This document shows, piece by piece, positions 25,124-33,659 of a stretch of DNA of 64,000 nt. Position numbers and translations under genes: made by a program. The notes under the pieces were generated by a model. It saw only the letters and a list, made by a program, of their open reading frames with translations. It was not told the origin of the DNA and searched no databases. How positions within the stretch are numbered: the first letter of the stretch is position 1; the number at the start of each line of letters is the position of its first letter. Origin of the DNA: Lachnospiraceae bacterium (lineage in GTDB: Bacteria; Bacillota; Clostridia; Lachnospirales; Lachnospiraceae); the NCBI GenBank assembly GCA_022781925.1, contig JALESO010000004.1:42169-106168 (forward strand), in the 5' to 3' direction.

Positions 25124-25729
25124 TCAATCTGTAAATCCTGTAATATCCTGATTCCCACTACTGTCACTTCCAAGGACCGGAAGTGTCGTTTTCTCTTCCC
25201 ATCCGGAAGCAGCGGTTTCTTTCCAACAGGTGACCTTGCGGGTTCGTTCCTGAGTATCTGCACTTACCGTGAGCTGCAGATTCTGGGTTTCGCTGACCGG
25301 GATCTGAGCATCGACTTCGAATACATGATCGCTGTCCTCCGCTTTCTGAACCGAAATTACGATCATGTTGTTTGCCTTCTGTGCAGAATCATTTACAGAG
25401 TCTGAACGCTCTGTTGTGTCCGAACCAGATGCTTCTTCCGAATCAGATACTGTTCCTGCAAGAGCCGTAAGTGCCTGCTCCGGTGCATCCGCTTCCAGCG
25501 CTTCGTCAATCTGCGCCAGCAGGGCGGAAGCCTGTGCGCTGGCGGCGTTGTATTCCGTCTGGTGAGCTGTAAGTTTCTGACTGTATGACTGATCTTTTAG
25601 GGCGCTGGACAGTGAAAGTGCGGCGAAGGTGACCAGACACAGGATCACAAAGATCACCAGCAGATAGGATGTCCCGATCTGAAAGCTGGGCATGGAATCC
25701 GGTCGTTTCTTATTTCTTCTCAAGATCAT
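25124..25729 (-). CDS. Single-pass membrane protein of the type IV pilus operon, unrecognised
   Basis: 201 aa. A short basic start, one membrane helix (~20-45; SYLLVIFVILCLVTFAALSLSS) and a Glu/Ala/Ser-rich outer part, including a helix (~50-90) and an acidic stretch. The remaining ~80 residues look like beta strands. No prepilin leader with a glycine cleavage site is clear, and the helix starts later than in pilins. It overlaps the preceding gene by 4 bases (ATGA). It may be a minor pseudopilin or a PilN/PilO-like assembly factor; I cannot choose. Confidence 0.6.
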   Translation of the reverse strand: MILRRNKKRPDSMPSFQIGTSYLLVIFVILCLVTFAALSLSSALKDQSYSQKLTAHQTEYNAASAQASALLAQIDEALEADAPEQALTALAGTVSDSEEASGSDTTERSDSVNDSAQKANNMIVISVQKAEDSDHVFEVDAQIPVSETQNLQLTVSADTQERTRKVTCWKETAASGWEEKTTLPVLGSDSSGNQDITGFTD

Positions 25730-26193
25730 GCACCTCCTTCACCGGGAGCCGGGCAGTAATCCGTCTCTGTGGCGTAGATCACGGTATCTTCACCGGTGCT
25801 GCCTGTCTCAAGCCGGGAAGCCGTAAAGCTGCCATGCAGCAGCCGGCCGTCAGGCGTTATCTGAATCTGCAGTTCATAAGCGGCATCCGTGTCCGTGCAG
25901 AGCTGCCAGCTGTCGTCATAGTACAGCGTGTAATCGGCAGTTCCATCCGGATGTTGCCTGCAGCTGACCGTATCGCCGAAGACATCTGAAAAATCATCCC
26001 CGGCCAGAAAAATCTCCGTGCAGCCGGATACTTTTTCCAGTGCCTGGTTCAGCTCCTGGGTCTGTCGGCTGATGAGGTGTGCGCGGACAAAAAACTGCAC
26101 GCAGACCGCGGAGGTCAGACTGAAAAATAAAATTGCAATAATGAGTTCCAGCAAAAACAGGCTGGAACGCTTTGCAGGTGTTCGTTTTAGCAT
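25726..26193 (-). CDS. Minor pseudopilin-like protein
   Basis: 155 aa. A short basic leader (MLKRTPAKRSS) is followed by LFLLELIIAILFFSLTSAVCVQFFVRAH. The conserved Glu and hydrophobic helix are of the type IV pilin kind, though the residue before the cleavage site is Ser, not the usual Gly. The C-terminal ~110 residues are a small soluble domain. It follows the DUF4860-like gene by 21 bases. Role as minor pilin is inferred from the helix and the operon. Confidence 0.68.
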   Translation of the reverse strand: MLKRTPAKRSSLFLLELIIAILFFSLTSAVCVQFFVRAHLISRQTQELNQALEKVSGCTEIFLAGDDFSDVFGDTVSCRQHPDGTADYTLYYDDSWQLCTDTDAAYELQIQITPDGRLLHGSFTASRLETGSTGEDTVIYATETDYCPAPGEGGA

Positions 26194-26214
26194 TGGTTTC
26201 TATACTCCTGTAAA

Positions 26215-26706
26215 TCACGGCGCACTCTTGATACTGACATAAGTATCAGAAGTGATTCCGTCCTGGTTGGTGCAATACAGATGGAAGAGTCCGTCAGCGG
26301 TTTCCTCAAAGGAAAAACCGTCCGCGGCGAGGATTTTGCGTCCATCGGCAGCGGAAGCGGAGACATCTTCCCGGATAAAAAGTTCCCGCAGGTAGCCGTC
26401 ATATGCGTACAGATAAGTCACATAGGACTGATCGGAATAATTCTGACGGATGACGATGGCATCCTGTCCGTCGAAACTTCCTGCAGCAATACTGTCACTA
26501 CTGTCTGCCTGATGCAGCTTTTCCGTCACATAGGACAGTACCGTGCGGCTGGAAAAGGAATCCTCTGATTCCCGGACCTGGCGGCTGTAAGTGCCGGAAG
26601 CCAGCACCACCAGTGCCACAGAGGTGGCAGCCAGCACAAATAGCAGCGCCAGTGGAAACAGAAAGTCAATGACATGTTTTCGTTCCTGATAGTCTCTTCG
26701 ATTCAT
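26215..26706 (-). CDS. DUF4860-like pseudopilin-type protein
   Basis: 163 aa. The start MNRRDYQERKHVIDFLFPLALLFVLAATSVALVVLASGTY gives one N-terminal membrane helix followed by a soluble domain. It resembles the DUF4860 proteins that accompany pilT/pilC operons in Lachnospiraceae (recalled, not searched). GGAGGAAGG precedes ATG 26706; an upstream codon at 26733 falls inside the previous gene. Confidence 0.65.
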   Translation of the reverse strand: MNRRDYQERKHVIDFLFPLALLFVLAATSVALVVLASGTYSRQVRESEDSFSSRTVLSYVTEKLHQADSSDSIAAGSFDGQDAIVIRQNYSDQSYVTYLYAYDGYLRELFIREDVSASAADGRKILAADGFSFEETADGLFHLYCTNQDGITSDTYVSIKSAP

Positions 26707-26722
26707 TGTCCTTCCTCCGTTT

Positions 26723-27061
26723 CTAACGCTCAATGACGGTGATATCCGGCAGCAGATTGGCTCCGGCGATCTGATAATCTACAAAAAACAGATCTGTATC
26801 ATAGTGGATGCCGCAGGTGTCTTCCAGATCCTGCAGCGTCTCCGGGTAGCGGCCTTCCAGCGCGTAATACTGGGTAACTCCACGCCAGAGCGCCTGTTCC
26901 AGACTGTTTTTCTGCTCCTGCAGGCTGCGGGCGGAGATATGCGCGATCCCGGCATAAAACAGACCACAGACCACCAGAAAGATCAGCAGGGACAGACAGA
27001 GATTCCGGAAAGGATGCGGATGCTTCCCGTGATAAAAGCGGTTCCGGTTGCGAGCTCTCAT
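26723..27061 (-). CDS. Small membrane-anchored pilin-like protein
   Basis: 112 aa. A basic N-terminus (MRARNRNRFYHGKHPHPFR), one membrane helix, then a helix EQKNSLEQALWRGVTQYYALEGRYPETLQDLEDTCGI. The phrase YYALEGRYPETLQDLE is typical of type II/IV pseudopilin N-terminal domains. The leader lacks a clear GFTLIE-type site. AGGAGG lies 10 bases before ATG 27061, right after the pilC stop. Confidence 0.65.
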   Translation of the reverse strand: MRARNRNRFYHGKHPHPFRNLCLSLLIFLVVCGLFYAGIAHISARSLQEQKNSLEQALWRGVTQYYALEGRYPETLQDLEDTCGIHYDTDLFFVDYQIAGANLLPDITVIER

Positions 27062-27073
27062 TGCCGTCACCTC

Positions 27074-28123
27074 CTAGAGTCCTGCCATGATGCCAAGCAG
27101 CGGCAACATGACAGACAGCAGGATGATGCCGACGATGACGGACAGAATGATGACCAGCGTCGGTTCCAGCACCGCAAGAAAAGAGGTGATCCGTTCATTC
27201 AGTTCCTCTTCGCTGCGGTCTGCAATCTGCTCCATCACTTCATCCATCATACCGGATTTTCCGGCGATGGATGTCATCCGTGCGTACACACCGGTAAAGA
27301 CCTTTGTTTTTACCAGGGCAGTGGAAAGCTCCGTGCCCTGTTCCATCTCCGCACAGCACCGGTCGATCCGTTCCAGATAGACGGGATCCTCGATGAGATT
27401 TTTGGAAAATTCCAATCCGCGCTCCGGGGTCAGACCACTCTTTAACGCCAGTGCCATGGCACCTGCAAAACGGCAGACACTGGATCGTTCCGTGATTTCC
27501 CTGGAAATACGGAATCTGTGCCCGATTCTTCCGGCAAATTTGAGCCCTTTTTCTGTCCGGCTCAGCAGGATACCGGCTGCCACCAGAGCGGCGATGACGA
27601 TGATAAAGACAAGGGCATACCGTGACAGCACATTGCCCAGCAGCAGGATCCCTTTGGACAGGCCGGTCATCTCCGTACCGAGCTGTACAAAGACCTGCTG
27701 AAACACAGGCATGACCTTTGTGATCAGGATCACGATGACCACCAGCATCATGATGATCATGATCAGCGGGTAGGACAGGGAATTGCGGATATTCCGGCTT
27801 AAGCTTTCTTCCCTCTGATAGTGTGCGGACAGCGATTCCATGACATCATCCAGGCGGCCGGTCTCTTCGCCGATGGCTGTCATATGGATCAGATAAGAGG
27901 GAAATACACCCGTTTCGGTCAGTGCCTCCGCAAAGGTGCTGCCGGACTGCATGGACTGATACATGGTATCAAGCAGCGCTTTCTCAGCATGATTCTGCGC
28001 ATCTTCCATCAGCAGCTCCAGCCCTTCCAGAGCCGAGATGCCGGATCGCAGGATCATCCCCATCTCACCGCAAAAAGAAGCAAGTTCCGGATAAGACAGC
28101 GTTTTTTGCTGTAAATTTTCCAT
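27074..28123 (-). CDS. pilC: PilC/GspF-type inner membrane platform protein
   Basis: 349 aa. Two T2SSF cytoplasmic domains (FCGEMGMILRSGISALEGLELL and CRFAGAMALALKSGLTPERGLEF), each followed by membrane helices, as in PilC/GspF/ComGB. Ends with helices IILSVIVGIILLSVMLPLLGIM. It is the first gene of the pilus operon and has GGAGG upstream. The upstream gap (28124-28315) shows no convincing promoter or RNA element that I can defend. Confidence 0.92.
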   Translation of the reverse strand: MENLQQKTLSYPELASFCGEMGMILRSGISALEGLELLMEDAQNHAEKALLDTMYQSMQSGSTFAEALTETGVFPSYLIHMTAIGEETGRLDDVMESLSAHYQREESLSRNIRNSLSYPLIMIIMMLVVIVILITKVMPVFQQVFVQLGTEMTGLSKGILLLGNVLSRYALVFIIVIAALVAAGILLSRTEKGLKFAGRIGHRFRISREITERSSVCRFAGAMALALKSGLTPERGLEFSKNLIEDPVYLERIDRCCAEMEQGTELSTALVKTKVFTGVYARMTSIAGKSGMMDEVMEQIADRSEEELNERITSFLAVLEPTLVIILSVIVGIILLSVMLPLLGIMAGL

Positions 28124-28315
28124 TCTGTGTTCCTCCGTTTCCAGAATAATTCAATATAGTAAAGATAACATAAAAAAGTTATAAATGCACGTTTTTAAAG
28201 TGCAGGTTTTCCTATGGAATAACTGTGAAATTTCCTTATTATATGTGTCAGTAAATGTGTCTGCATGAACAGAAACATATGTGTCAAAATGTATATGCTA
28301 AAATGACACCTGTTA

Positions 28316-29311
28316 TCAATAAGTATACTTGGTCGTATAGTTGGAACCGTCGCCAATGTACTTCTTGACATTTTCCGCACTGTTGCTGGCTGCCAGAGTC
28401 GGATCGATCAGTGACCAGTGTTTGCCGTCAAATTGAATAATGCCGTCCACCCATCCGACTTTATCCACATAGCAGCTGATCCAGGCATGGTACACATCGC
28501 CGGAGTAGCCGACTTCCAGCCTGGTTGGAATACGTTGGGAGCGCAGCATGGCGGACATCAGGGAGGCATAGTCGAAGCAGATGCCTTTGCCGGAAGCCAG
28601 TGTATCATCCGGCACCGGGACATATCCGTAAGGCACGGAGTCTGCCTTTTCCTGATCGTAAGTAACGTTTTTTATGACAAAATTATAAATATTGGTGATC
28701 ACATCCAGATCCGAGGAACAGTCCTCCGCCAGAGATTCGCCCTTCGCCACACAGGCGGAATCCTGTGTGAAGTTCACATAGAAGTTCGGATACAGAAACG
28801 GAGAAAACTCGTCGTTGATCTGCACATCCAGATCCTGGGTAAAAGAGATCGCATAGAGGTTGTTCTCCACAGACACCGATTCCAGCAGCGTGACCTTGTA
28901 GAACCCGTTTCCACCCGGCAGCGGATAGACGGAATAATCATCGGAAGCCGTCACCGGGTAGGTGTACTCCGTGCCATCCGGCAGTGCCACCTGTAGCTTT
29001 ACTTTTTCGTTGGTGCCGGTGTAGCGCAGCATGACATAGCCATCCGAGGTACGCGAGGCATCCAGAGACACGATATCATTTCCGTAAGTCACAGCACCGT
29101 CAGCCTGCGGGACCAGCACCTGTGGCATGGCATCCCTTGTGCCCGTGCCTGCGGACGGATTCGTCTGACCGGAAGCATCCGTATCGGAACTGTGGCTGTC
29201 CGGGGAAGCGCAGCCCGCCAGAAGGAACGCAATACAGAGGACACTCAGACACAAAAGGAAGCATCTGTTCCGGCATCGTCGTATAGATCGTATAAAATTG
29301 TAAAAGTGCAC
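28316..29311 (-). CDS. Transglutaminase-like lipoprotein
   Basis: 331 aa. Lipoprotein signal with lipobox LLAGC near residue 33, then a Ser/Thr/Asp-rich spacer, a beta domain, and a transglutaminase-like core with Cys in GKGICFDYASLMSAMLRS, His in VYHAWISCYV and Asp in HWSLIDPTLA. Such proteins act outside the cell as proteases or cross-linkers. The start is GTG 29311 with AAAGGAGGG 11 bases upstream. It lies just upstream of the pilus operon, in the same direction. Confidence 0.85.
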   Translation of the reverse strand: MHFYNFIRSIRRCRNRCFLLCLSVLCIAFLLAGCASPDSHSSDTDASGQTNPSAGTGTRDAMPQVLVPQADGAVTYGNDIVSLDASRTSDGYVMLRYTGTNEKVKLQVALPDGTEYTYPVTASDDYSVYPLPGGNGFYKVTLLESVSVENNLYAISFTQDLDVQINDEFSPFLYPNFYVNFTQDSACVAKGESLAEDCSSDLDVITNIYNFVIKNVTYDQEKADSVPYGYVPVPDDTLASGKGICFDYASLMSAMLRSQRIPTRLEVGYSGDVYHAWISCYVDKVGWVDGIIQFDGKHWSLIDPTLAASNSAENVKKYIGDGSNYTTKYTY

Positions 29312-29492
29312 GGACTCAGTTCCCTCCTTTCGAAACGTTTAGAATAAAATAGTTGCTAAAATTAATGGTTTGTGTAATTATCAGTATAGCATATTTGACA
29401 GGCGGAAGCAAAATGAATCATAGAAATTCTGATGTACATGTTAAGTGATAATTGATATAATAATTACAAAAAATAATCTTTAGGAGTTAGTG

Positions 29493-30656
29493 ATGGAAAA
29501 TATATCAAAATATGATTACTCAAAAAGAATTTCTAAAAGTAGAAATCATGGAAAAATTGAAGAAGCTATAAAAATCACTTTAGAAGCAAAAGAAAAATAT
29601 CCTAAAGAAAATATTTTTGAAAAATTTCTTGGGGATTTGTATTTCCAAAAAAAGAATTATGAAGCAGCAGGGGCTGCATACATGGAATTCCTGATAAAAA
29701 TAAATGATAATGTGGAATATGTGAAACATTTTGCTCAATTCCTGAAAAGATATTCTGAAGTGGTTCAGAATATTAGTGATTATCTGACAGAAATTCAGAA
29801 GATATTAGATACAAAGATACAGAATCAAGATGTGATAGCTGCCATATGTGAGATTATATCGCATTATATAAAGTTACCTCAAATTACGTTATTTGAAAAT
29901 GATATAAATTATGATAAAGCGATAAAATATCTTCATAAAGTCGAAAACACATCTAAAATCTATATATTATTCTATAAAGTTCTGGCAATAAAACATGGAA
30001 AAGCGGATAAGAAAATAAGCAAGTCTGTTGTATCCTTTATGGAGAAGAAAAACAGATATAAGGAAGCATTAAATCTTATTGTCGATATTCTTGTATATGA
30101 TCAGGATAAAGTTAATATAAGAACACTGTTTCGGATATGTAGAAAATTAGATGATTATTCGGAAGCAGAAAAATATATAGCAGAACATCCGGATATCAAG
30201 ACGCAAAGCGAATTTAATATATTATATGAATTGGTGTTTTATTATTCTAAAACAGGTAATAATGAGGACAGAAACAATGCTCTGAAAAAAATAGAAGTAT
30301 GTGGTCAAAACAGTGTGCCAATAATGAGGACTTTATATAATTTTTACTTACAGTTTGGTATGATTAATAAGGCAATGGAAATCAAGGCCTTTATTACGAA
30401 AAAACAAAAGTCTGAAACAAAATCTGACAAAAATAAAGAAAACAGGGACAGAAAGCAGCAGGAGGATGATGCAGCAGAAGCACTTGTTGCAACTATGAGA
30501 GAACTGTTTACGGAAATTGAGCATAGCAGAAAACTGATTTCAATGAGTGAATTATTAAAGGGGTTTTCTCATGAATTGGGACAACCGATTACAAATATAC
30601 GTTTTGGTGTACAGTTGTTTCAAATGAAGATGGCGAGGGGGGATAAATACAAATGA
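29493..30656 (+). CDS. TPR-containing histidine kinase, N-terminal part (frameshifted)
   Basis: 387 aa. Residues ~1-320 are helical repeats of the TPR type (for example EEAIKITLEAKEKYP, AAGAAYMEFLIKI). Next comes a Lys/Asp-rich coil (SETKSDKNKENRDRKQQEDDAAEA), then a dimerisation helix and H-box GFSHELGQPITNIRF with His360. The frame ends right after at TGA 30654, following a G6 run at 30637-30642. Dropping one G reads on as MARGINTNEELEILLENIL into the next fragment, which has the ATPase half. It has no membrane segment, so the sensor is cytoplasmic. The block is clearly more AT-rich than its neighbours. Confidence 0.75.
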   Translation: MENISKYDYSKRISKSRNHGKIEEAIKITLEAKEKYPKENIFEKFLGDLYFQKKNYEAAGAAYMEFLIKINDNVEYVKHFAQFLKRYSEVVQNISDYLTEIQKILDTKIQNQDVIAAICEIISHYIKLPQITLFENDINYDKAIKYLHKVENTSKIYILFYKVLAIKHGKADKKISKSVVSFMEKKNRYKEALNLIVDILVYDQDKVNIRTLFRICRKLDDYSEAEKYIAEHPDIKTQSEFNILYELVFYYSKTGNNEDRNNALKKIEVCGQNSVPIMRTLYNFYLQFGMINKAMEIKAFITKKQKSETKSDKNKENRDRKQQEDDAAEALVATMRELFTEIEHSRKLISMSELLKGFSHELGQPITNIRFGVQLFQMKMARGDKYK

Positions 30657-30672
30657 GGAGTTAGAAATATTA

Positions 30673-31245
30673 TTGGAAAATATTTTATCACAAACTTATC
30701 GAATTAAGAAAATGTTGGACAGATTTTCACCGATTACTTCTGAAAAAAATGCGGAAACAAACTTTAATGTAGTGAAAGAAATTAATAATGTGTTTGGAGA
30801 TTTTTCATCAAGGTTGAGCAAAGAAAACATTGAATGGAAGGTGAATACGGAAACAGATTTTGACTTGTTTGGTGATAATATAAAATTTGATCAGATATTT
30901 TATAATTTGATCGGTAATTCAATCTATGCTATAAAAGAAAATGGGAAAAAAGGAATTATTACTGTTAATATTTCTGAAAAGGAAACAGAATATATAATAA
31001 CGTTTGAAGATAATGGAACGGGAATTGAGCAGAAATATTTGGGAAAGATTTTTGAACCTTTTTTTACAACCAAAGAGAGTGTTGATGATGAAAGTGGAGG
31101 TGGGGAAGGACTTGGTTTATATATCATATGGAATATCGTCCGGATGTTTAATGGAAACATCAGAGTGGACAGGGAATATAATAATGGTGCACGATTTATA
31201 ATTACAATATCAAAAAGACAGGATGAAAGGAAAAAGAATGAATAA
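30673..31245 (+). CDS. Histidine kinase ATPase domain, C-terminal part of the frameshifted TPR kinase
   Basis: 190 aa. HATPase_c domain with N-box FYNLIGNSIYAIKENGKKG, G1 FEDNGTGIEQKYLGKIFEPFFTTK and G2 GGGEGLGLYIIWNIVR. The reading frame is open upstream to 30640, and its first codons continue the coil that follows the H-box in the previous frame. The two pieces are therefore one kinase of ~580 aa split by a one-base change. It overlaps the receiver gene by 8 bases (ATGAATAA). TTG 30673 is only a nominal start. Confidence 0.7.
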   Translation: MENILSQTYRIKKMLDRFSPITSEKNAETNFNVVKEINNVFGDFSSRLSKENIEWKVNTETDFDLFGDNIKFDQIFYNLIGNSIYAIKENGKKGIITVNISEKETEYIITFEDNGTGIEQKYLGKIFEPFFTTKESVDDESGGGEGLGLYIIWNIVRMFNGNIRVDREYNNGARFIITISKRQDERKKNE

Positions 31246-31660
31246 AGTATTAATTATAGAAGATGAATTACTGACTGCTACTACGGTAAAAGAGGCATTA
31301 GAATTAAACGGAATAGCCGCGGACATCGCAGAAGATGGGATAAAAGGTTTGGATTTGGTTAAAAAGAAGGATTATGATCTGATCTTGCTGGATTTGAAGA
31401 TGCCAAAACTCAGTGGGGAAGAGGTCTTGAAAGAAATAAGAAAAATAAGACCGTATATTTTTGTGATAATTTACACTAATTTCAGTGATTTTGCTGATAT
31501 AAAGGCATTGGCTAATATTGGAATAGATGGATATGTAAATAAAGGACCAGATTCTGATTTGCAGGAACTGATAGATAAAATCAAAGAGAAATTAGAACCT
31601 TTTTCTATGGATGACATGAAAGCAATAATAGATGATGCGAAATTGAATGAAGAGGAGTAG
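31238..31660 (+). CDS. Stand-alone receiver (REC) protein
   Basis: 140 aa with only a receiver domain: acidic pair E8/D9 (IIEDE), phosphoacceptor D52 (LILLDLKMPKLSG), and a Lys in GYVNKGPD near 103. About 20 residues of tail (DDMKAIIDDAKLNEEE) follow, with no DNA-binding domain. It probably takes phosphate from the TPR kinase and acts by protein contact. GAAAGGA lies before ATG 31238. The next gene, a PIN nuclease, begins 9 bases later, so the nuclease may be its target. Confidence 0.85.
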   Translation: MNKVLIIEDELLTATTVKEALELNGIAADIAEDGIKGLDLVKKKDYDLILLDLKMPKLSGEEVLKEIRKIRPYIFVIIYTNFSDFADIKALANIGIDGYVNKGPDSDLQELIDKIKEKLEPFSMDDMKAIIDDAKLNEEE

Positions 31661-31669
31661 TCAGTATAA

Positions 31670-32251
31670 ATGAAGAAATACTTATTAGATACAAATGCTT
31701 TCTTTGAATTGCTTAGTTATCTGGCTGGAAAGAATGTAAGGAACGACAGATATGACTTTGCTGAAATACAACAAGGTGAATGTTATATTTCAAAGATTAC
31801 AGAATTAGAAATCTTATCAGTGATTGGCAAATATGGAAGAGGGGTACCGTCTCAATGGCGAACTTGTAACAGACAAATTGCTGAGGATGGAGCAAGATGT
31901 GGAAATCGATATTTTTTTAATGGTGTAAAACCATGGAAAAAGAAAACCTGTGCGGCAATGCGAAAATTAGTCAAAGAAATGATTGATGGAACGAGTGATA
32001 TTCTGAAAATCAATGTGCTAGAATTAGATGAAACAATAATCGACAGGGCAGAAGGATTTATGATGCATGCGGTTCGATACAAATTCGGCTCTCAGGATGC
32101 GTTAATAGCAGCAACTGCGATTATCTGTTCTACAGAAGAAGATCCAATGTATGTGGTTACTTCAGACAAAGCTTTACTGGCGGCAATGAAGGCAGAAGGT
32201 ATGGGATTTATTATTCCTGGTAAATTTGAAGAGAACAAACAAAAGATATAG
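31670..32251 (+). CDS. PIN-domain ribonuclease-like protein
   Basis: 193 aa. The acidic residues of a PIN active site are in order: D7 (LLDTN), E45 or E47 (ITELEIL), D143 (SQDALIAA), D166 (TSDKALL). It is longer than VapC toxins (about 130 aa) through an insertion at ~52-105 with four Cys. No antitoxin-like small gene is adjacent; the partners are the receiver and kinase. AGGAG precedes the ATG. The target RNA is unknown. Confidence 0.75.
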   Translation: MKKYLLDTNAFFELLSYLAGKNVRNDRYDFAEIQQGECYISKITELEILSVIGKYGRGVPSQWRTCNRQIAEDGARCGNRYFFNGVKPWKKKTCAAMRKLVKEMIDGTSDILKINVLELDETIIDRAEGFMMHAVRYKFGSQDALIAATAIICSTEEDPMYVVTSDKALLAAMKAEGMGFIIPGKFEENKQKI

Positions 32252-32261
32252 TTTTTTCTCA

Positions 32262-32290
32262 TTGACAAATCATTAGACTACTTTTACAAT
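32262..32290 (+). promoter_or_regulatory. Promoter of the SARP-like regulator
   Basis: TTGACA (32262-32267), 17 bp, TACAAT (32285-32290), just after the PIN gene. Confidence 0.75.
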
Positions 32291-32336
32291 GAGGACAAGC
32301 AAGGGAAAATCGTTAATGAGGAAACGAGGAAAAACA

Positions 32337-33587
32337 ATGAATGAAAAAACAGCGATACTGGATGTTCAGATGTTCGGAGATTTTTCCGTTACATATGAGG
32401 GACGTCCGGTGTCATTCGGAAAGAACACGACAACAAAGGCGATGAAGCTGCTCCAGATCCTTATCTACTATGGAGAGCAAGGAATTGCGAGGGAAAAGCT
32501 GTTGAATTCACTGTATGTGAGAGAAGAACTGGCAGATGCAGCGAACAACCTGCGCGTAACGGCACATCGTCTCAAGAAAATGATCACGGATGCAGGACTT
32601 CCGGAGCACGAGTATATCGTTATCAAAAAAGGTATATACAGATGGAATGCACCGGTGCCTACCGTGGTGGATGCGAGAAAGTTCTATGACCTCTATATGG
32701 AGGCAGAGGACTGTGAGAACCCGGCAAAGAAGGAAGCACTGTTGAAGCAGATCTGTGGCATGTACCGTGGAGAGTTCCTGCCGGAGATCTCAGGAGATGA
32801 GTGGGTACTGCTGGAGAGCGTACAGTACAAGAAGCTGTACAGCAATGCCCTGAAAGAATTATGTGACGGACTGATCGCAAAAGGAGAATACGAGGATGCG
32901 CTGCTGTATTGCGATACCGCATGCCGGTTATATCCGTTTGATGAGTGGCAGAGTACCAAGATCGAATGTTTCCTTGGTATGAAACGTTACAAAGAAGCAA
33001 TGAGAGAGTACAAAGATACGGCGAAACTGTTTTTCGAGGAACTTGGTATCAGCCCTTCCGAGCGTCTGATGAGCCAGTTTGAGCAGATGAGCAGCCAGCT
33101 GAATCATACGAAACCGAAGGAGATCCAGGAGATCCAGCAGCGTCTGAAGGAAGAAAAAGGACAGGGCGGTGCATATTACTGCAACCTGCCAAGCTTCCGT
33201 GACAGCTACCGTCTGGTGACACGTATGCTGGAGCGAAGCGGACAGTCCGCATATCTGATGCTCTGCAGCCTGACAGACGGCAAAGGACATCCGCTGGAAA
33301 AACCGGAGAAACTGGAGATCCTGTCAGAGGAACTTCAGAACACCATCCAGCACTGTCTGCGAAAAGGAGATTCCTTTACCAAGTACAGTCCTTCACAGTA
33401 TCTGGTGCTTCTGATCGGAACCAACAAGGAAAACTGTGGTCTGATCTTTGACCGTATCCGGAAATATTTTGCCAGAGAGCACAGAAGCTGGAACAAGTAT
33501 CTGGAATTTTATGTATCTTCCGTGGCGGAAGTGGAAAATCTGGATTCCCCGATTCAGTTTCGAAGTGAAGATGGCGGATGGCAGTAG
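32337..33587 (+). CDS. BTAD/SARP-type transcriptional regulator of the pilus locus
   Basis: 416 aa. An OmpR-type winged helix (residues ~5-100; QMFGDFSVTYEGRPVSFG, NNLRVTAHRLKKMI) is followed by a bacterial transcriptional activator domain of helical repeats (~110-255; ALLYCDTACRLYPFDEWQSTKIECFLGMKRYKEAMREYKDT). A C-terminal ~150 residues with GGDEF-like spacing (YLMLCSLTDGKG, LRKGDSFTKYSPSQYLVLLIG) lacks the GGDEF motif. It stands at the head of the pilus cluster on the same strand. ATG 32337 has GAGGAAAAA upstream. Confidence 0.8.
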   Translation: MNEKTAILDVQMFGDFSVTYEGRPVSFGKNTTTKAMKLLQILIYYGEQGIAREKLLNSLYVREELADAANNLRVTAHRLKKMITDAGLPEHEYIVIKKGIYRWNAPVPTVVDARKFYDLYMEAEDCENPAKKEALLKQICGMYRGEFLPEISGDEWVLLESVQYKKLYSNALKELCDGLIAKGEYEDALLYCDTACRLYPFDEWQSTKIECFLGMKRYKEAMREYKDTAKLFFEELGISPSERLMSQFEQMSSQLNHTKPKEIQEIQQRLKEEKGQGGAYYCNLPSFRDSYRLVTRMLERSGQSAYLMLCSLTDGKGHPLEKPEKLEILSEELQNTIQHCLRKGDSFTKYSPSQYLVLLIGTNKENCGLIFDRIRKYFAREHRSWNKYLEFYVSSVAEVENLDSPIQFRSEDGGWQ

Positions 33588-33659
33588 AGTTTCGAAACAT
33601 TAAGAAACTTGACTTGCAACCGCTGACACAACAGACAGAATATGAGGGGGAACTAATAT

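Noticed and set aside
31670..32251. Classical VapBC toxin-antitoxin pair
   Set aside because: No small antitoxin gene is adjacent, and the PIN protein is longer than VapC; its partners are a receiver and a kinase.
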